Assembly (NCBI RefSeq): GCF_021290985.1
Contig: NZ_JAJOYU010000004.1
Span: 118,044-182,043, forward strand
Origin: Rheinheimera soli
Lineage (GTDB): Bacteria > Pseudomonadota > Gammaproteobacteria > Enterobacterales > Alteromonadaceae
Direction of reading: 5' to 3'
DNA: 64,000 nucleotides
A model generated the notes under the pieces. The model saw only the letters and a list, made by a program, of their open reading frames with translations. It was not told the DNA's origin and did no database searches. Positions within the stretch are counted from its first letter, which is position 1. Every line of letters begins with the position of its first letter. A program made the position numbers and the translations under genes. This document shows, in pieces, positions 36,808 to 45,728 of this stretch.

Positions 36808-37716
36808 ATGTACACCGGATTTTTCGGTTTAACCAGTCAGCCTTTTTCTATAGCGCCGAACCCTGACTTTCTATTTTTAAGTCCTCGTCATGCTGAAGCT
36901 TTGGCGCATTTGCGTTATGGCTTAGGTGAAGCCGGCGGTTTTGTACTGCTGACCGGCGAAGTGGGTACTGGCAAAACTACAGTATCACGTTGTTTATTGC
37001 AGGAACTGACAGATAAAACCGAAGTGGCTTTTATCTTAAATCCAACCTTAAACGAGCTGGAACTGCTGGCTGCTATTTGTGATCAGTTAAAAATCCGCTA
37101 CAAAAAATCCGACGCCAGCTTAAAAATGCTGACCGACAAAATTACCAACCGTCTGACGAAAAACCATCAGGCCGGTAAAAACACCATTTTGATTATCGAC
37201 GAAGCTCAGCATTTGCAGCCTGCTGTACTGGAACAGCTGCGCTTGCTCACCAACTTAGAAACCAATACCAAAAAGCTGTTGCAGGTGATTTTAATAGGTC
37301 AGCCTGAGTTGCAACAGCTATTGCAGCGCCAGGATTTACGTCAGTTGGCGCAGCGGATCACGGCGCGTTATCACTTAATGCCTTTGACTGAGCAGGAAGT
37401 GCAGCAGTACATCAGTTACCGTTTGCAGGTAGCAGGTTGTAGTCGGCCTGTGTTTACATCTTCTGCGGTAAAAAAATTATTTTTATTATCAGGTGGTATT
37501 CCGCGCCTACTCAATTTAATCTGCGACCGCGCTATGTTAGGGGGGTATAGTCAGCAAAAGGCATTAATTGATGCTGGCCTGGTCAGTCAGGCAGCTTCTG
37601 AAGTGCTGGCGATTAAACCTCAACCAGTAAAAGCGGCATGGCCAGTATGGGTATGGCCGCTTTTAACTGTAGTGGCCTTAGGAGCAGGTGCAGGGCTGTC
37701 TGCGTTAATTTGGTAG
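36808..37716 (+). CDS. gspA: GspA/ExeA-type AAA+ ATPase of the type II secretion system
   Basis: 302 residues. Start MYTGFFGLTSQPFSIAPNPDFLF is family-typical; Walker A GEVGTGKTT (~50-58), Walker B ILIIDEAQHL, sensor GQPELQQLL, arginine-finger region QRITARYHL and one C-terminal transmembrane helix (~280-300). With GspB it helps place the secretin GspD in the outer membrane through peptidoglycan. The periplasmic peptidoglycan-binding domain of long ExeA forms is missing, so this is a short form. It is followed by gspB 9 bp later. Confidence 0.88.
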   Translation: MYTGFFGLTSQPFSIAPNPDFLFLSPRHAEALAHLRYGLGEAGGFVLLTGEVGTGKTTVSRCLLQELTDKTEVAFILNPTLNELELLAAICDQLKIRYKKSDASLKMLTDKITNRLTKNHQAGKNTILIIDEAQHLQPAVLEQLRLLTNLETNTKKLLQVILIGQPELQQLLQRQDLRQLAQRITARYHLMPLTEQEVQQYISYRLQVAGCSRPVFTSSAVKKLFLLSGGIPRLLNLICDRAMLGGYSQQKALIDAGLVSQAASEVLAIKPQPVKAAWPVWVWPLLTVVALGAGAGLSALIW

Positions 37717-37725
37717 GAACCCGTC

Positions 37726-38562
37726 ATGTCGTTATTAATGGATGCGTTAAAGCAACAACAGCAAGTGCCGATGGCTGCAGAACAGACTGCATCAGGCCAT
37801 GGCTGGCGTATTGTTGCTTTAATTTTGTTAGTGGTTTTAGGTTTAGTCTTGGGTTTTTTTGTTGGTCAGTATCAATTCAACAAAAAAGAACCTGCTGCCG
37901 TTGTTGAAGCTGTGGCTGCTCCTGTGGTTCAAACAGCACCTGCCATTGCTAATGCGGCTGACATTGCGATGGAACTGCAGCTGGCAGCCGACTTGTTAAA
38001 GCCTGCAGAGCCAGTGCAGCTGGAAGAGATACCGGAAGAAGAGCCGCAGTTAGTGGTTTCAGCCAAAAGAGGTGAAAGAGTGCTGGGTCGTTCCATTGAT
38101 GACGAAAGGGATGACGACTTTGTTGATTTTGAACAAATGCAGGAAGCTGATCTGCAAGATGACTTAACCCCTGTGGATGAACTCTTACCTGCAGCTGAGC
38201 TGGAGCAATCTGATGTGTCGGCAGAGTTGCGTGGAAAGTTTGAATCCGCTTTGGCAGCTGCTGATGGCTCACAACTGCGTCAACAACAGATTAATTACCA
38301 CGATGCCCCTGCTATGGATATTAATCAGTTGGATGATCTATTGCAGCGCCAGTTACCCTCGCTACGTTTTGAAGCCCATGTCTATGCAACAGACGCTAAA
38401 CAGCGCTGGATCAAAGTGAATGGCAAAGACTTACAGCAAGGTCAGTGGGTAACGGCAGATATTCAGGTGAAAGAGATATTGCCGCAGTATGTGGTTCTGC
38501 AGTTTAATCAAACCCAGTTTAGTGTTGAAGCTTTAGCAGACTGGAGTTATCAACGTCGCTAG
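37726..38562 (+). CDS. gspB: GspB/ExeB-type secretin assembly protein
   Basis: 278 residues: short cytoplasmic start MSLLMDALKQQQQ, one membrane helix (~27-47), an acidic periplasmic linker rich in Glu/Asp/Pro (~70-180) and a C-terminal GspB domain (LPSLRFEAHVYATDAKQRWIKVNG…). It works with the ATPase encoded just upstream. The other gsp genes are not in this window. Confidence 0.87.
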   Translation: MSLLMDALKQQQQVPMAAEQTASGHGWRIVALILLVVLGLVLGFFVGQYQFNKKEPAAVVEAVAAPVVQTAPAIANAADIAMELQLAADLLKPAEPVQLEEIPEEEPQLVVSAKRGERVLGRSIDDERDDDFVDFEQMQEADLQDDLTPVDELLPAAELEQSDVSAELRGKFESALAAADGSQLRQQQINYHDAPAMDINQLDDLLQRQLPSLRFEAHVYATDAKQRWIKVNGKDLQQGQWVTADIQVKEILPQYVVLQFNQTQFSVEALADWSYQRR

Positions 38563-38570
38563 TGGCGTTG

Positions 38571-39785
38571 TTACTCCAGCACCGACTGGCGGAAAAAGCG
38601 AATGATATCAATGCCAAAATCTTCTGGCATTACAGCACCTTCAATTTCCACATCTGCTTTATTGTTTGCCAAATCGACAATAGATACTTCGATATAACGT
38701 TTAAATTTACAGTTGTAAAACACCTTGATCACAGGGCGCAGTGGATCCAGTTCATTGGACTTAATCACTATGCCCAGCTTTTCATTACTCAGTTTGACTA
38801 AAGTGCCAACAGGGTGAATGGCTATGGCTTTAATAAACTGGGCCAAAAGCACAGGATCAAAACTTTGGGGGGATTCGCGTTTTAAAATTTTCAGCGCCGA
38901 AATACCGGTCTGGCCTTCTTTGTAGCAACGTTGTGCAGTAATAGCGTCGTAGGTATCGACTATCGAAATCATCCGGCCATAGACCGAAATTTGCTGTTCA
39001 GCCAAACCATGTGGATAACCTTTGCCATCCAGTCGTTCATGATGCACGGCCGCCACGTCAATACTGATGGGGCTTAAACCTGGGATTCTGTCCAGAATTT
39101 CTTTGCTGTACACCACATGGCGGCGCATTTCTCCAAACTCTTCAGCCGTCAGTTTGCCGGGTTTATTCAGTATGCTGTCCGGTACCAGAATTTTGCCTAT
39201 ATCGTGTAATAAGGCACCTGTCGCTAGTTGTTGGATCAGCTCTTCATCAAATTTCATCTGCTTGGCAAAAATGGTCATCAGAATAGACACATTGACCGAG
39301 TGTTCCAGCAGGTACGCATCTTTTTCCCGAATACGGCTGATGCAGAGCAAAGCATCCTGATTACGAAATACCGAGTCGATAAAACCTGTGGCACAGTCCT
39401 GAAAGGGTTGCAGGTTTAACTCACGCCCTGCCTGAATATCGGCAAAGGCTTTTTTTTGCAGGCCTTTGGCTTGTTGGTACAGCACATTAGCTTGCCCAAG
39501 CTCTTGCTCAAAACTAACTTTTTCGCGTGTTCTTCCACTTGAGGCTGCAGGCATGGGTTCTGATGGCGCGGCAGTTTCCACTTTGGGCTGTTCCAAAGTT
39601 TTACTTAAATCCACCACCAGTTCCAATACACCTTTTTTCTTCAGTTGTTCTATCACAGCTGCAGTTCTGGCCCAGCCCTGGGTTTTAATTTCAACAGTAC
39701 CTTTTTGCTTATGCACAGACACCACGTACATGCCTGGCTGTAATTCGGTAATAGACAAAACTTTAAGCTGAGCTGGTGCTGTCAT
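38571..39785 (-). CDS. HD-GYP cyclic di-GMP phosphodiesterase with DUF3391 domain
   Basis: 404 residues. N-terminal DUF3391 (LSITELQPGMYVVSVHKQKG, ~8-60), a variable linker, then the HD-GYP domain (~140-330) with GALLHDIGKILVPD, HHERLDGKGYPHGL and DTYDAITAQRCYKEG. All metal and GYP residues are present, so it should hydrolyse cyclic di-GMP, opposing cyclases such as the one at 8.3 kb. It is cytosolic and converges on gspB. Confidence 0.92.
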   Translation of the reverse strand: MTAPAQLKVLSITELQPGMYVVSVHKQKGTVEIKTQGWARTAAVIEQLKKKGVLELVVDLSKTLEQPKVETAAPSEPMPAASSGRTREKVSFEQELGQANVLYQQAKGLQKKAFADIQAGRELNLQPFQDCATGFIDSVFRNQDALLCISRIREKDAYLLEHSVNVSILMTIFAKQMKFDEELIQQLATGALLHDIGKILVPDSILNKPGKLTAEEFGEMRRHVVYSKEILDRIPGLSPISIDVAAVHHERLDGKGYPHGLAEQQISVYGRMISIVDTYDAITAQRCYKEGQTGISALKILKRESPQSFDPVLLAQFIKAIAIHPVGTLVKLSNEKLGIVIKSNELDPLRPVIKVFYNCKFKRYIEVSIVDLANNKADVEIEGAVMPEDFGIDIIRFFRQSVLE

Positions 39786-39866
39786 AGACTGACTCTCTAT
39801 GATTACCTAATTTCGGATAATCACTAATAAGTGTAAATATGAAAAAAATGATACATCATTCTTGGG

Positions 39867-39894
39867 CAAAAAAAAAGCCCGCAACAAGGCGGGC
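39867..39894 (-). terminator. putA rho-independent terminator
   Basis: GCCCGC/GCGGGC stem with a 6-base loop; read on the minus strand it is followed by ten T. It lies 30 bp after the putA stop. Confidence 0.9.
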
Positions 39895-39923
39895 CTGAGA
39901 TTTAATTAGCTTTTACTGAAGTT

Positions 39924-42900
39924 TTAACCCAGGTTGTCGGTCATCGTCATTAACGAAGCATTACCACCGGCAGCTGTTGTATTGATAGTGACGGTTTTTT
40001 CTGTCACTAAACGATGCAATAACTGATGATCGGCAGGGCTGGTGACTAAAGCACTGATAGCGCCATCACGGGCCGCGATCCACTGGGCTGATAAAGCTTT
40101 CAGTGGGTTAGTGCCTTCAATCACAGCTGTTGCCAGTGTTGGATGAGCTAACACTGCTTTTAAGGCTGGCAGCTTGACCCAATGGAACAAGTTCGCTGGT
40201 AAACCCGCCTGCAGTAACAACTTACGGCAAGTATCCATTTCAGCGTGCTGAGCTTCACCTGCAGTACTGACCACAGCATTACCTGAGACCAGAGCCGTGA
40301 TTAACGCCAGCATCCAGTGTTGGAAGCTGCTGTGCTCGCTACGAATCAGCGCCACTACACCTTTGGCTTCCAGATGTAATTGGTTAGATTCACCCGTAGG
40401 CCCTGGCAGAGTAATAGGCTGTGCCAGCTCTTTTTCGATAAACTGCAGCTGTTCGCGGGCAGCGGTGATCACGTCGTTTAAGTCGTGTTCTTGCTCTGAT
40501 ACCAGCTTGTTACCAGCCAGCTGAGCGATAAAACGACGTAACACAGAACCTCTGTTGGTGACGTTTTGATTCAGCCACACCACCTGAGCTACAGCCATTT
40601 GCTGCAGTTGAGTATTAAGCTGTGCATCAAAACCGCTGGCAGCTTCTAACTGCTGTTGTACCGCAGCATCTAAAGCCGGAGCCTGTAATTCATGTTCTTT
40701 CACCAAGCGGCTTAAGTAGAAAGGGCCACCAGCTTTAGGGCCAGTACCAGATAAACCACGGCCACCAAAAGGCTGAACGCCCACTACAGCACCAATCATA
40801 TTGCGGTTCACATAGATGTTACCTGCTTTGATTTCGCTGGCGACTTTCATCGTCGTCTGAGCAATACGGCTATGGATACCCATAGTCAGGCCATAGCCTG
40901 TAGCGTTGATTTGCTGAATGACTTTATCCAGTTCTTCCGCTTTAAAGCGGATGATATGCACCACAGGGCCAAAAACTTCACGTTCCAGCAGATTCAGGCT
41001 GCTGATTTCATATAAACGTGGTGCGAAGAAGTTGTGAGCACCAGCAGATGGTGCATCACAAACATAATGCAAGGTCGCTTTGCCTTCCAGATACTGCACA
41101 TGCTGGTTTAAGCGCTCTAAGGCTTTTGGATCAATCACAGGACCTAAGTCAGTGCTTAACCAGGCCGGATCGCCCACATGCAACTCTTTCATTGCGCCTT
41201 TGATCATGGTGATGATTTTATCGGCCACATCTTCTTGCAGGAACAGCACACGAAGCGCTGAACAGCGTTGGCCTGCGCTTTGGAAACCAGAAGAGATCAC
41301 ATCGTCAACCACTTGCTCAGGCAGAGCTGTGGAGTCGACAATCATACAATTCTGACCACCTGTTTCGGCAATTAGTGGCACTGGCTCACCACCACGTTCG
41401 GCCAGTTTACGGGCAATCCAGGCTCCTGTTTCAGTGGAACCGGTAAACATCACAGCCTGAAGGCGTGGATCGGGGACCACATGCTCACCAACCTCACGGC
41501 CCGGTGCTATCACCAGTTGCACTACATGGTCAGGAAAACCAGCGGCTTTCATCAGCTCAACGGTGCGTACTGCAATTAAACTGGTTTGTTCTGCAGGCTT
41601 AGCCACAACGGTATTACCAGCCACTAAAGCTGCACTCACCTGGCCTAAGAAAATAGCTAAAGGGAAGTTCCATGGGCTGATACAAAGCACGACACCACGG
41701 GCTTGAGACGCCTGCAGGTTCTTAGTGGCTTCAGCAGCGTAATAACGGCAGAAGTCCACAGCTTCACGTACTTCAGCCATGCTGTCGCCGACAGTTTTAC
41801 CTGCTTCTTTAATACATAAAGCCAGTAATTCGTCGCGGTGTAACTCCAGTTGCTCAGCCAATTTGATTAAAAGCGCTGCACGTTCTGTCACTGCAGTGGC
41901 AGACCAGGCTGGGAAAGCGGCTTCGGCTAAAGTGACAGCCTGTTGCATTTGTTCTGGTGTGCTGTGGTAGTGGAAACCTATCACTTCGTTGGTATTCGCT
42001 GGGTTAGTGACAGCAGAAGCACCTGTCGGCACTTCAATTTGACTGACCGAGGCCAGCCATTTGTCCATGGCCTCACGCATCGCAGTCATCTGATCCACAT
42101 CAGTAAAATCCTGACCTTTGGAGTTCAGACGGCTGGCACCGTAAAGCTGTGCAGGCAGCGGAATAGAGTTATTCCGTTTTTTGCTCCAGGCACGCACTGT
42201 TTCTACCGGATCTTTTAATAAAGATTCTACCGGAATGTTTTCATCCACAATGTTGTTTACGAAGGAGCTGTTAGCACCGTTTTCTAATAAACGACGCACC
42301 AAATAAGCCAGCAGGTCAGAGTGTTCACCAACAGGGGCATAAATACGGCAAGGTACTTTGTCATCAGCCACAATTTGATCGTACAGCGCGTCACCCATAC
42401 CATGTAAACGCTGGAACTCATAACCAGTGCGATCCGGCGCCATTTCTAAAATAGTGGCAACTGTGTAAGCGTTGTGAGTAGCGAACATAGGGTAAATACT
42501 GTCGCGGTATTCCAGCATCTTTTTGGCACAAGCCTGATAAGACACATCGGTCGATGGCTTGCGGCTAAATACCGGGAAGTCGCTTAACCCTTCGGTCTGG
42601 CTGACTTTGACTTCAGTATCCCAGTACGCGCCTTTGACCAGACGCACCATCATTTTGCGGCCCACTTTCACTGTCAGCTCACGCAGCCATTCAATGACAA
42701 ACAAACCACGTTTGGAGTAGGCCTGAACTGCTAAACCAAAACCTTCCCAGCCGTTTAATTCAGGATCTGAGAATACAGCTTCGATAATATCCAAAGATAA
42801 ATCTAAACGGTCGGCTTCTTCAGCATCGACAGTAAAGCTGATGTCATAGGCTTTAGCGGCAATCGCCAGTTGTTTTAAGCGCGGTACTAATTCACTGATC

Positions 42901-43697
42901 ACACGGTCGCGATGGGTAAATTCGTAGCGTGGGTGGATGGCCGATAATTTAACGGATATGCCAGGACTTTTTAATGGGCCACGTTTTTTCGCTGCAGTGC
43001 CTATGACTTTAATCGCCATCATGTAGCTGTCGAAATAACGGTTGGCGTCGTCCATAGTGCGGGCGCCTTCACCCAGCATATCGTAGGAATAAGTAAAACC
43101 TTTGCTTTCCAGCTCTACCGCACGTTCTACCGCTTTTTCAATGCTGGTGCCCATCACAAACTGGGTGCCCATAATTTGCATCGCATAACGCACTGCCTGA
43201 CGGATCACTGGCTCGCCCATACGGCCACAGGTGCGTTTTAATAAACCAAACTGAGCTTTTTTCTGATCGTCGCTGTAATTCACCAGCTTGCCAGTCAGCA
43301 ATAAACCCCAGGCCGAGATATTCACAAATAAAGATTCGCTATTGCCTAAGTGCGAGCTCCAATCCCCGTTGGATAACTTGTCGCGGATCAGCAGGTCGGC
43401 CGTATGTTTGTCTGGCACACGCAATAAGGCTTCGGCTAAACACATCAGCACTAAACCTTCTTCGGTCGACAACGAAAACTCGTTCAGCAGGGCGTCTACA
43501 CCGCCTTTACCGACCTGAGCTTCACGGATATTCACCACCAACTGACGGGCTTTTTCCCAGGCACGGCTGCGCGCTGCAGGGCCAATATCAGCAATAGGCA
43601 ATAAGTTGTTGAGTACCTGATCTTCATCAGCGCGGTAATGGTCGCGCATGGTTTGACGAATAGCGTGACTAGTGGTCAGTTGGCCTTGGAATAACAT
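39924..43697 (-). CDS. putA: Bifunctional proline dehydrogenase / P5C dehydrogenase
   Basis: Oxidises proline to glutamate at the membrane face in two channelled steps. 1257 residues: an N-terminal helical region without the ribbon-helix-helix DNA-binding domain of E. coli PutA, a PRODH barrel (~180-480; GVKLSAIHPRYE-like SVKLSAIHPRYEFTHRDRV, RLVKGAYWD), an aldehyde dehydrogenase domain (~560-1010; SPWNFPLAIFLGQ, FTGSTETGA, catalytic Cys in SAGQRCSALR) and a C-terminal ALDH-like dimer flap (to 1257). It cannot self-repress transcription; control is likely by the divergent Lrp-type gene. Confidence 0.96.
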   Translation of the reverse strand: MLFQGQLTTSHAIRQTMRDHYRADEDQVLNNLLPIADIGPAARSRAWEKARQLVVNIREAQVGKGGVDALLNEFSLSTEEGLVLMCLAEALLRVPDKHTADLLIRDKLSNGDWSSHLGNSESLFVNISAWGLLLTGKLVNYSDDQKKAQFGLLKRTCGRMGEPVIRQAVRYAMQIMGTQFVMGTSIEKAVERAVELESKGFTYSYDMLGEGARTMDDANRYFDSYMMAIKVIGTAAKKRGPLKSPGISVKLSAIHPRYEFTHRDRVISELVPRLKQLAIAAKAYDISFTVDAEEADRLDLSLDIIEAVFSDPELNGWEGFGLAVQAYSKRGLFVIEWLRELTVKVGRKMMVRLVKGAYWDTEVKVSQTEGLSDFPVFSRKPSTDVSYQACAKKMLEYRDSIYPMFATHNAYTVATILEMAPDRTGYEFQRLHGMGDALYDQIVADDKVPCRIYAPVGEHSDLLAYLVRRLLENGANSSFVNNIVDENIPVESLLKDPVETVRAWSKKRNNSIPLPAQLYGASRLNSKGQDFTDVDQMTAMREAMDKWLASVSQIEVPTGASAVTNPANTNEVIGFHYHSTPEQMQQAVTLAEAAFPAWSATAVTERAALLIKLAEQLELHRDELLALCIKEAGKTVGDSMAEVREAVDFCRYYAAEATKNLQASQARGVVLCISPWNFPLAIFLGQVSAALVAGNTVVAKPAEQTSLIAVRTVELMKAAGFPDHVVQLVIAPGREVGEHVVPDPRLQAVMFTGSTETGAWIARKLAERGGEPVPLIAETGGQNCMIVDSTALPEQVVDDVISSGFQSAGQRCSALRVLFLQEDVADKIITMIKGAMKELHVGDPAWLSTDLGPVIDPKALERLNQHVQYLEGKATLHYVCDAPSAGAHNFFAPRLYEISSLNLLEREVFGPVVHIIRFKAEELDKVIQQINATGYGLTMGIHSRIAQTTMKVASEIKAGNIYVNRNMIGAVVGVQPFGGRGLSGTGPKAGGPFYLSRLVKEHELQAPALDAAVQQQLEAASGFDAQLNTQLQQMAVAQVVWLNQNVTNRGSVLRRFIAQLAGNKLVSEQEHDLNDVITAAREQLQFIEKELAQPITLPGPTGESNQLHLEAKGVVALIRSEHSSFQHWMLALITALVSGNAVVSTAGEAQHAEMDTCRKLLLQAGLPANLFHWVKLPALKAVLAHPTLATAVIEGTNPLKALSAQWIAARDGAISALVTSPADHQLLHRLVTEKTVTINTTAAGGNASLMTMTDNLG

Positions 43698-43831
43698 AGG
43701 GTTTTAATCCAGTGAAGTGAAAAAAATTATGCTGCATTTTAGTGAAAGCGCAGCCCTATTTGGTGGTTTCTTTTTCAAACTAACCTTATATAATTCGGTT
43801 TATAAATCACAAAACCAGAAAAAATACTGCC

Positions 43832-44341
43832 ATGACTCAAAGCGCCAAAGGCCGGTTACCTGACCGTATCGACATGACAATTCTAGACACGCTGCAAAAA
43901 GATGGGCGTATTTCTAATGTCGAATTAGCAAAAAAGGTCAATTTAAGCCCAAGCCCTTGCATAGACAGGGTTCGCAAGCTGGAGCAGGACGGTTTTATTG
44001 AGGGTTATGGCGCCCGTTTAAACGCCAGTAAGCTGGGGTTTGGTACTGCGGCTTTTATTCAGGTGACATTAGACAGAACCACAGGCGCTGTGTTTGATCA
44101 GTTTCGTGATGCTGTGGTGAAAATTCCACAAGTAGCGGAATGCCATATGGTAGCCGGTGGTTTTGATTATCTGCTGAAACTACGTTTATCCAGTATGGAG
44201 GCGTATCGCGGTGTACTGGGTTTGATTGTGGATTTACCGGGCGTGTTACAGACTCATACTTATGTGGTGATTGAGCAGGTAAAGCAGGATGCGGGTTTGC
44301 CGTTAAAGTTTGCTACGGCGCCAGAGGTTAAAACCGACTAA
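43832..44341 (+). CDS. putR: Lrp/AsnC-family regulator, probable PutR
   Basis: 169 residues: N-terminal winged helix (DMTILDTLQKDGRISNVELAKKVNLSPSPCIDRVRKLEQDG) and C-terminal RAM ligand domain (VAECHMVAGGFDYLLKLR). Divergent from putA with a 134-bp spacer, the arrangement of proline-responsive PutR activators in gammaproteobacteria whose PutA lacks a DNA-binding domain. The ligand assignment is by context. Confidence 0.85.
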   Translation: MTQSAKGRLPDRIDMTILDTLQKDGRISNVELAKKVNLSPSPCIDRVRKLEQDGFIEGYGARLNASKLGFGTAAFIQVTLDRTTGAVFDQFRDAVVKIPQVAECHMVAGGFDYLLKLRLSSMEAYRGVLGLIVDLPGVLQTHTYVVIEQVKQDAGLPLKFATAPEVKTD

Positions 44342-44406
44342 TCGCGGCTATTCGGCATGGTATGGCGAGCTCTACATCGGCTAATCACATCCGCGGATCA
44401 ATTGTA

Positions 44407-44719
44407 GGGGCGGGTCTTGCACCCCCCCGTCTAAAATGGCAATCAGCTGCCCGTATTATGCTGCGGTATAGCTTCCAGCCTTTCCGCAAGCCAGATTTTA
44501 ATGATGGACTGACGAGTAACACCTATTCTGTGTGCTTCACGATCTAAAGACTCGAGCATCCAGGCAGGAAAATCTACGTTGACCCGTTTTTGTTTTAGCA
44601 TTGGTTTTTTTATCTGGGTCAGATCAAGATCCTCTGTTACATCTTGATCTGCTTCAAATTTGGCATCGAATTCATGCGCTTTCATACAGCTCTACCTCGG
44701 ATTTTCGCGAACGTCTGAC
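44407..44719. repeat. Direct repeat copy 1 (313 bp) with orphan brnA-like gene
   Basis: Matches 45169-45481 at a constant offset of 762 bp over about 313 bp; the only difference I found is G/C at the codon giving Asp15 (copy 1) or Glu15 (copy 2). The repeat holds the whole antitoxin gene and the last ~12 codons of brnT. The G/C-rich GGGGCGGGTC…CCCCCCC motif marks one edge. Confidence 0.88.
44443..44685 (-). CDS. Orphan BrnA-like antitoxin (duplicate)
   Basis: 80-residue ribbon-helix-helix protein, one residue different from the antitoxin at 45205-45447. RVNVDFPAWMLESLDREAHRIGVTRQSIIKIWLAERL is the CopG-type DNA-binding domain. Upstream only the tail of a brnT frame is left, so it has lost its toxin and also the palindromic promoter. 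It may be silent or act as an anti-toxin reserve. Confidence 0.8.
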   Translation of the reverse strand: MKAHEFDAKFEADQDVTEDLDLTQIKKPMLKQKRVNVDFPAWMLESLDREAHRIGVTRQSIIKIWLAERLEAIPQHNTGS

Positions 44720-44798
44720 GGAAATTACACTTCATGGTCAGGTTTTGAATTTGGGTGATCACTTGTTGCAAAGTTTAGCTCAGAAATGACATTCAAAG

Positions 44799-44865
44799 CG
44801 TTTCGCCGCTGGCGAGATACTTTCTTTTGCTTCGCCAAAAGAAAGTATCCAAAGAAAAGGCGACC
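44799..44865. repeat. Dispersed hairpin repeat (intact copy)
   Basis: GATACTTTCTTTTG (44816-44829) and its perfect complement (44836-44849) flank CTTCGC, continuing with TATCCAAAGAAAAGGCG. A degenerate copy with the same layout lies at 45856-45925. Such AAAGAAAGTA hairpins occur as repeated extragenic elements in several gammaproteobacterial genomes; that is from memory. Confidence 0.6.
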
Positions 44866-45168
44866 CCAGGTCGCAGCGAAAGCCCGGCCCAAAATCGTGC
44901 GTCCAAGGCGGCTGGGTAACTCGCTCGTCGCTACCGCTCCTCACTCAGACACTCCCAGCCTTAAAACCTTGGCCACCCAATTTTGTCCGGCTCGCGCCCC
45001 AATGGGGATTTGGTGCCAGTAGTTGATATTACTTTTTTGATTGCCGTGCAAAGATCAGAAGAAATAAAGGGGCACATCGCAAGACCTGACCCCAGACTTG
45101 GCAGTATATAAGTGCGCATCTATACCAGTGTGAGAAAATCTGTTGATAGTTCAGGGGAGTCCATATAA
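44866..45168. other. Gene-free stretch between the two repeat copies
   Basis: Apart from the hairpin's continuation and a GC-rich tract (to ~45010) I see no gene; short open frames lack ribosome binding sites and any family resemblance. Confidence 0.4.
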
Positions 45169-45481
45169 GGGGCGGGTCTTGCACCCCCCCGTCTAAAATG
45201 GCAATCAGCTGCCCGTATTATGCTGCGGTATAGCTTCCAGCCTTTCCGCAAGCCAGATTTTAATGATGGACTGACGAGTAACACCTATTCTGTGTGCTTC
45301 ACGATCTAAAGACTCGAGCATCCAGGCAGGAAAATCTACGTTGACCCGTTTTTGTTTTAGCATTGGTTTTTTTATCTGGGTCAGATCAAGATCCTCTGTT
45401 ACATCTTCATCTGCTTCAAATTTGGCATCGAATTCATGCGCTTTCATACAGCTCTACCTCGGATTTTCGCGAACGTCTGAC
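45169..45481. repeat. Direct repeat copy 2 (313 bp), within the complete brnTA locus
   Basis: Partner of 44407-44719. Because this copy lies within an intact toxin-antitoxin operon, it is the likely parent. Confidence 0.88.
45205..45447 (-). CDS. brnA: BrnA-type antitoxin, CopG/RHH family
   Basis: 80 residues; acidic N-terminal toxin-binding part (EADEDVTEDLDLTQI) and C-terminal ribbon-helix-helix (VNVDFPAWMLESLDREAHRIGVTRQSIIKIWLAERL). Its start lies inside the end of brnT (14-bp overlap), the standard toxin-first order of BrnT/BrnA. It should neutralise BrnT and repress the operon via the palindrome at 45699-45728. Confidence 0.88.
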   Translation of the reverse strand: MKAHEFDAKFEADEDVTEDLDLTQIKKPMLKQKRVNVDFPAWMLESLDREAHRIGVTRQSIIKIWLAERLEAIPQHNTGS

Positions 45482-45700
45482 AGATATGATCCTTATCGTT
45501 GAACCCCGGTATGTAATTACACCTGACCAGTGTTTGCCATGGAGCATACCGATCACTAAAGATCGTGGTTCGTCGATAGTTTTAGCAGGGATCTCTACAA
45601 GGTCTGAATCATTCCACAAGTCTTGTGCTGTGTGAAAATCAATACCATGTTTTTCGAGATTGCTTCTGCTTTTGTCTTGATCAAATTCAAACTCAATCAT
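45434..45700 (-). CDS. brnT: BrnT-type ribonuclease toxin
   Basis: 88 residues of the BrnT (DUF497) family: FEFDQDKSRSNLEKHGIDFHTAQDLW, RSLVIGMLHGKHWSGVITYRGSTIRIISVRRSRKSEVELY. The HGIDF start, the central G-x-L/x-G and the RxxS(R)xxE end are the family signature of this RelE-like mRNase. It is complete and followed by brnA, so the locus looks active. Confidence 0.9.
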   Translation of the reverse strand: MIEFEFDQDKSRSNLEKHGIDFHTAQDLWNDSDLVEIPAKTIDEPRSLVIGMLHGKHWSGVITYRGSTIRIISVRRSRKSEVELYESA

Positions 45701-45728
45701 GAGTAAAAATTAAACCCTTTTTACTCAT
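45699..45728. promoter_or_regulatory. 11-bp perfect inverted repeat at the brnT start, candidate BrnA operator
   Basis: ATGAGTAAAAA (45699-45709) and TTTTTACTCAT (45718-45728) are separated by 8 bp and overlap the brnT start codon. Palindromes at this place are bound by the RHH antitoxin for autoregulation. The duplicated orphan antitoxin lacks it. Confidence 0.65.

Noticed and set aside
44786..45022. 78-residue basic open frame in the repeat region
   Set aside because: It lies in the dispersed hairpin repeat, is rich in Arg/Lys/Pro from GC skew, and has no start context.
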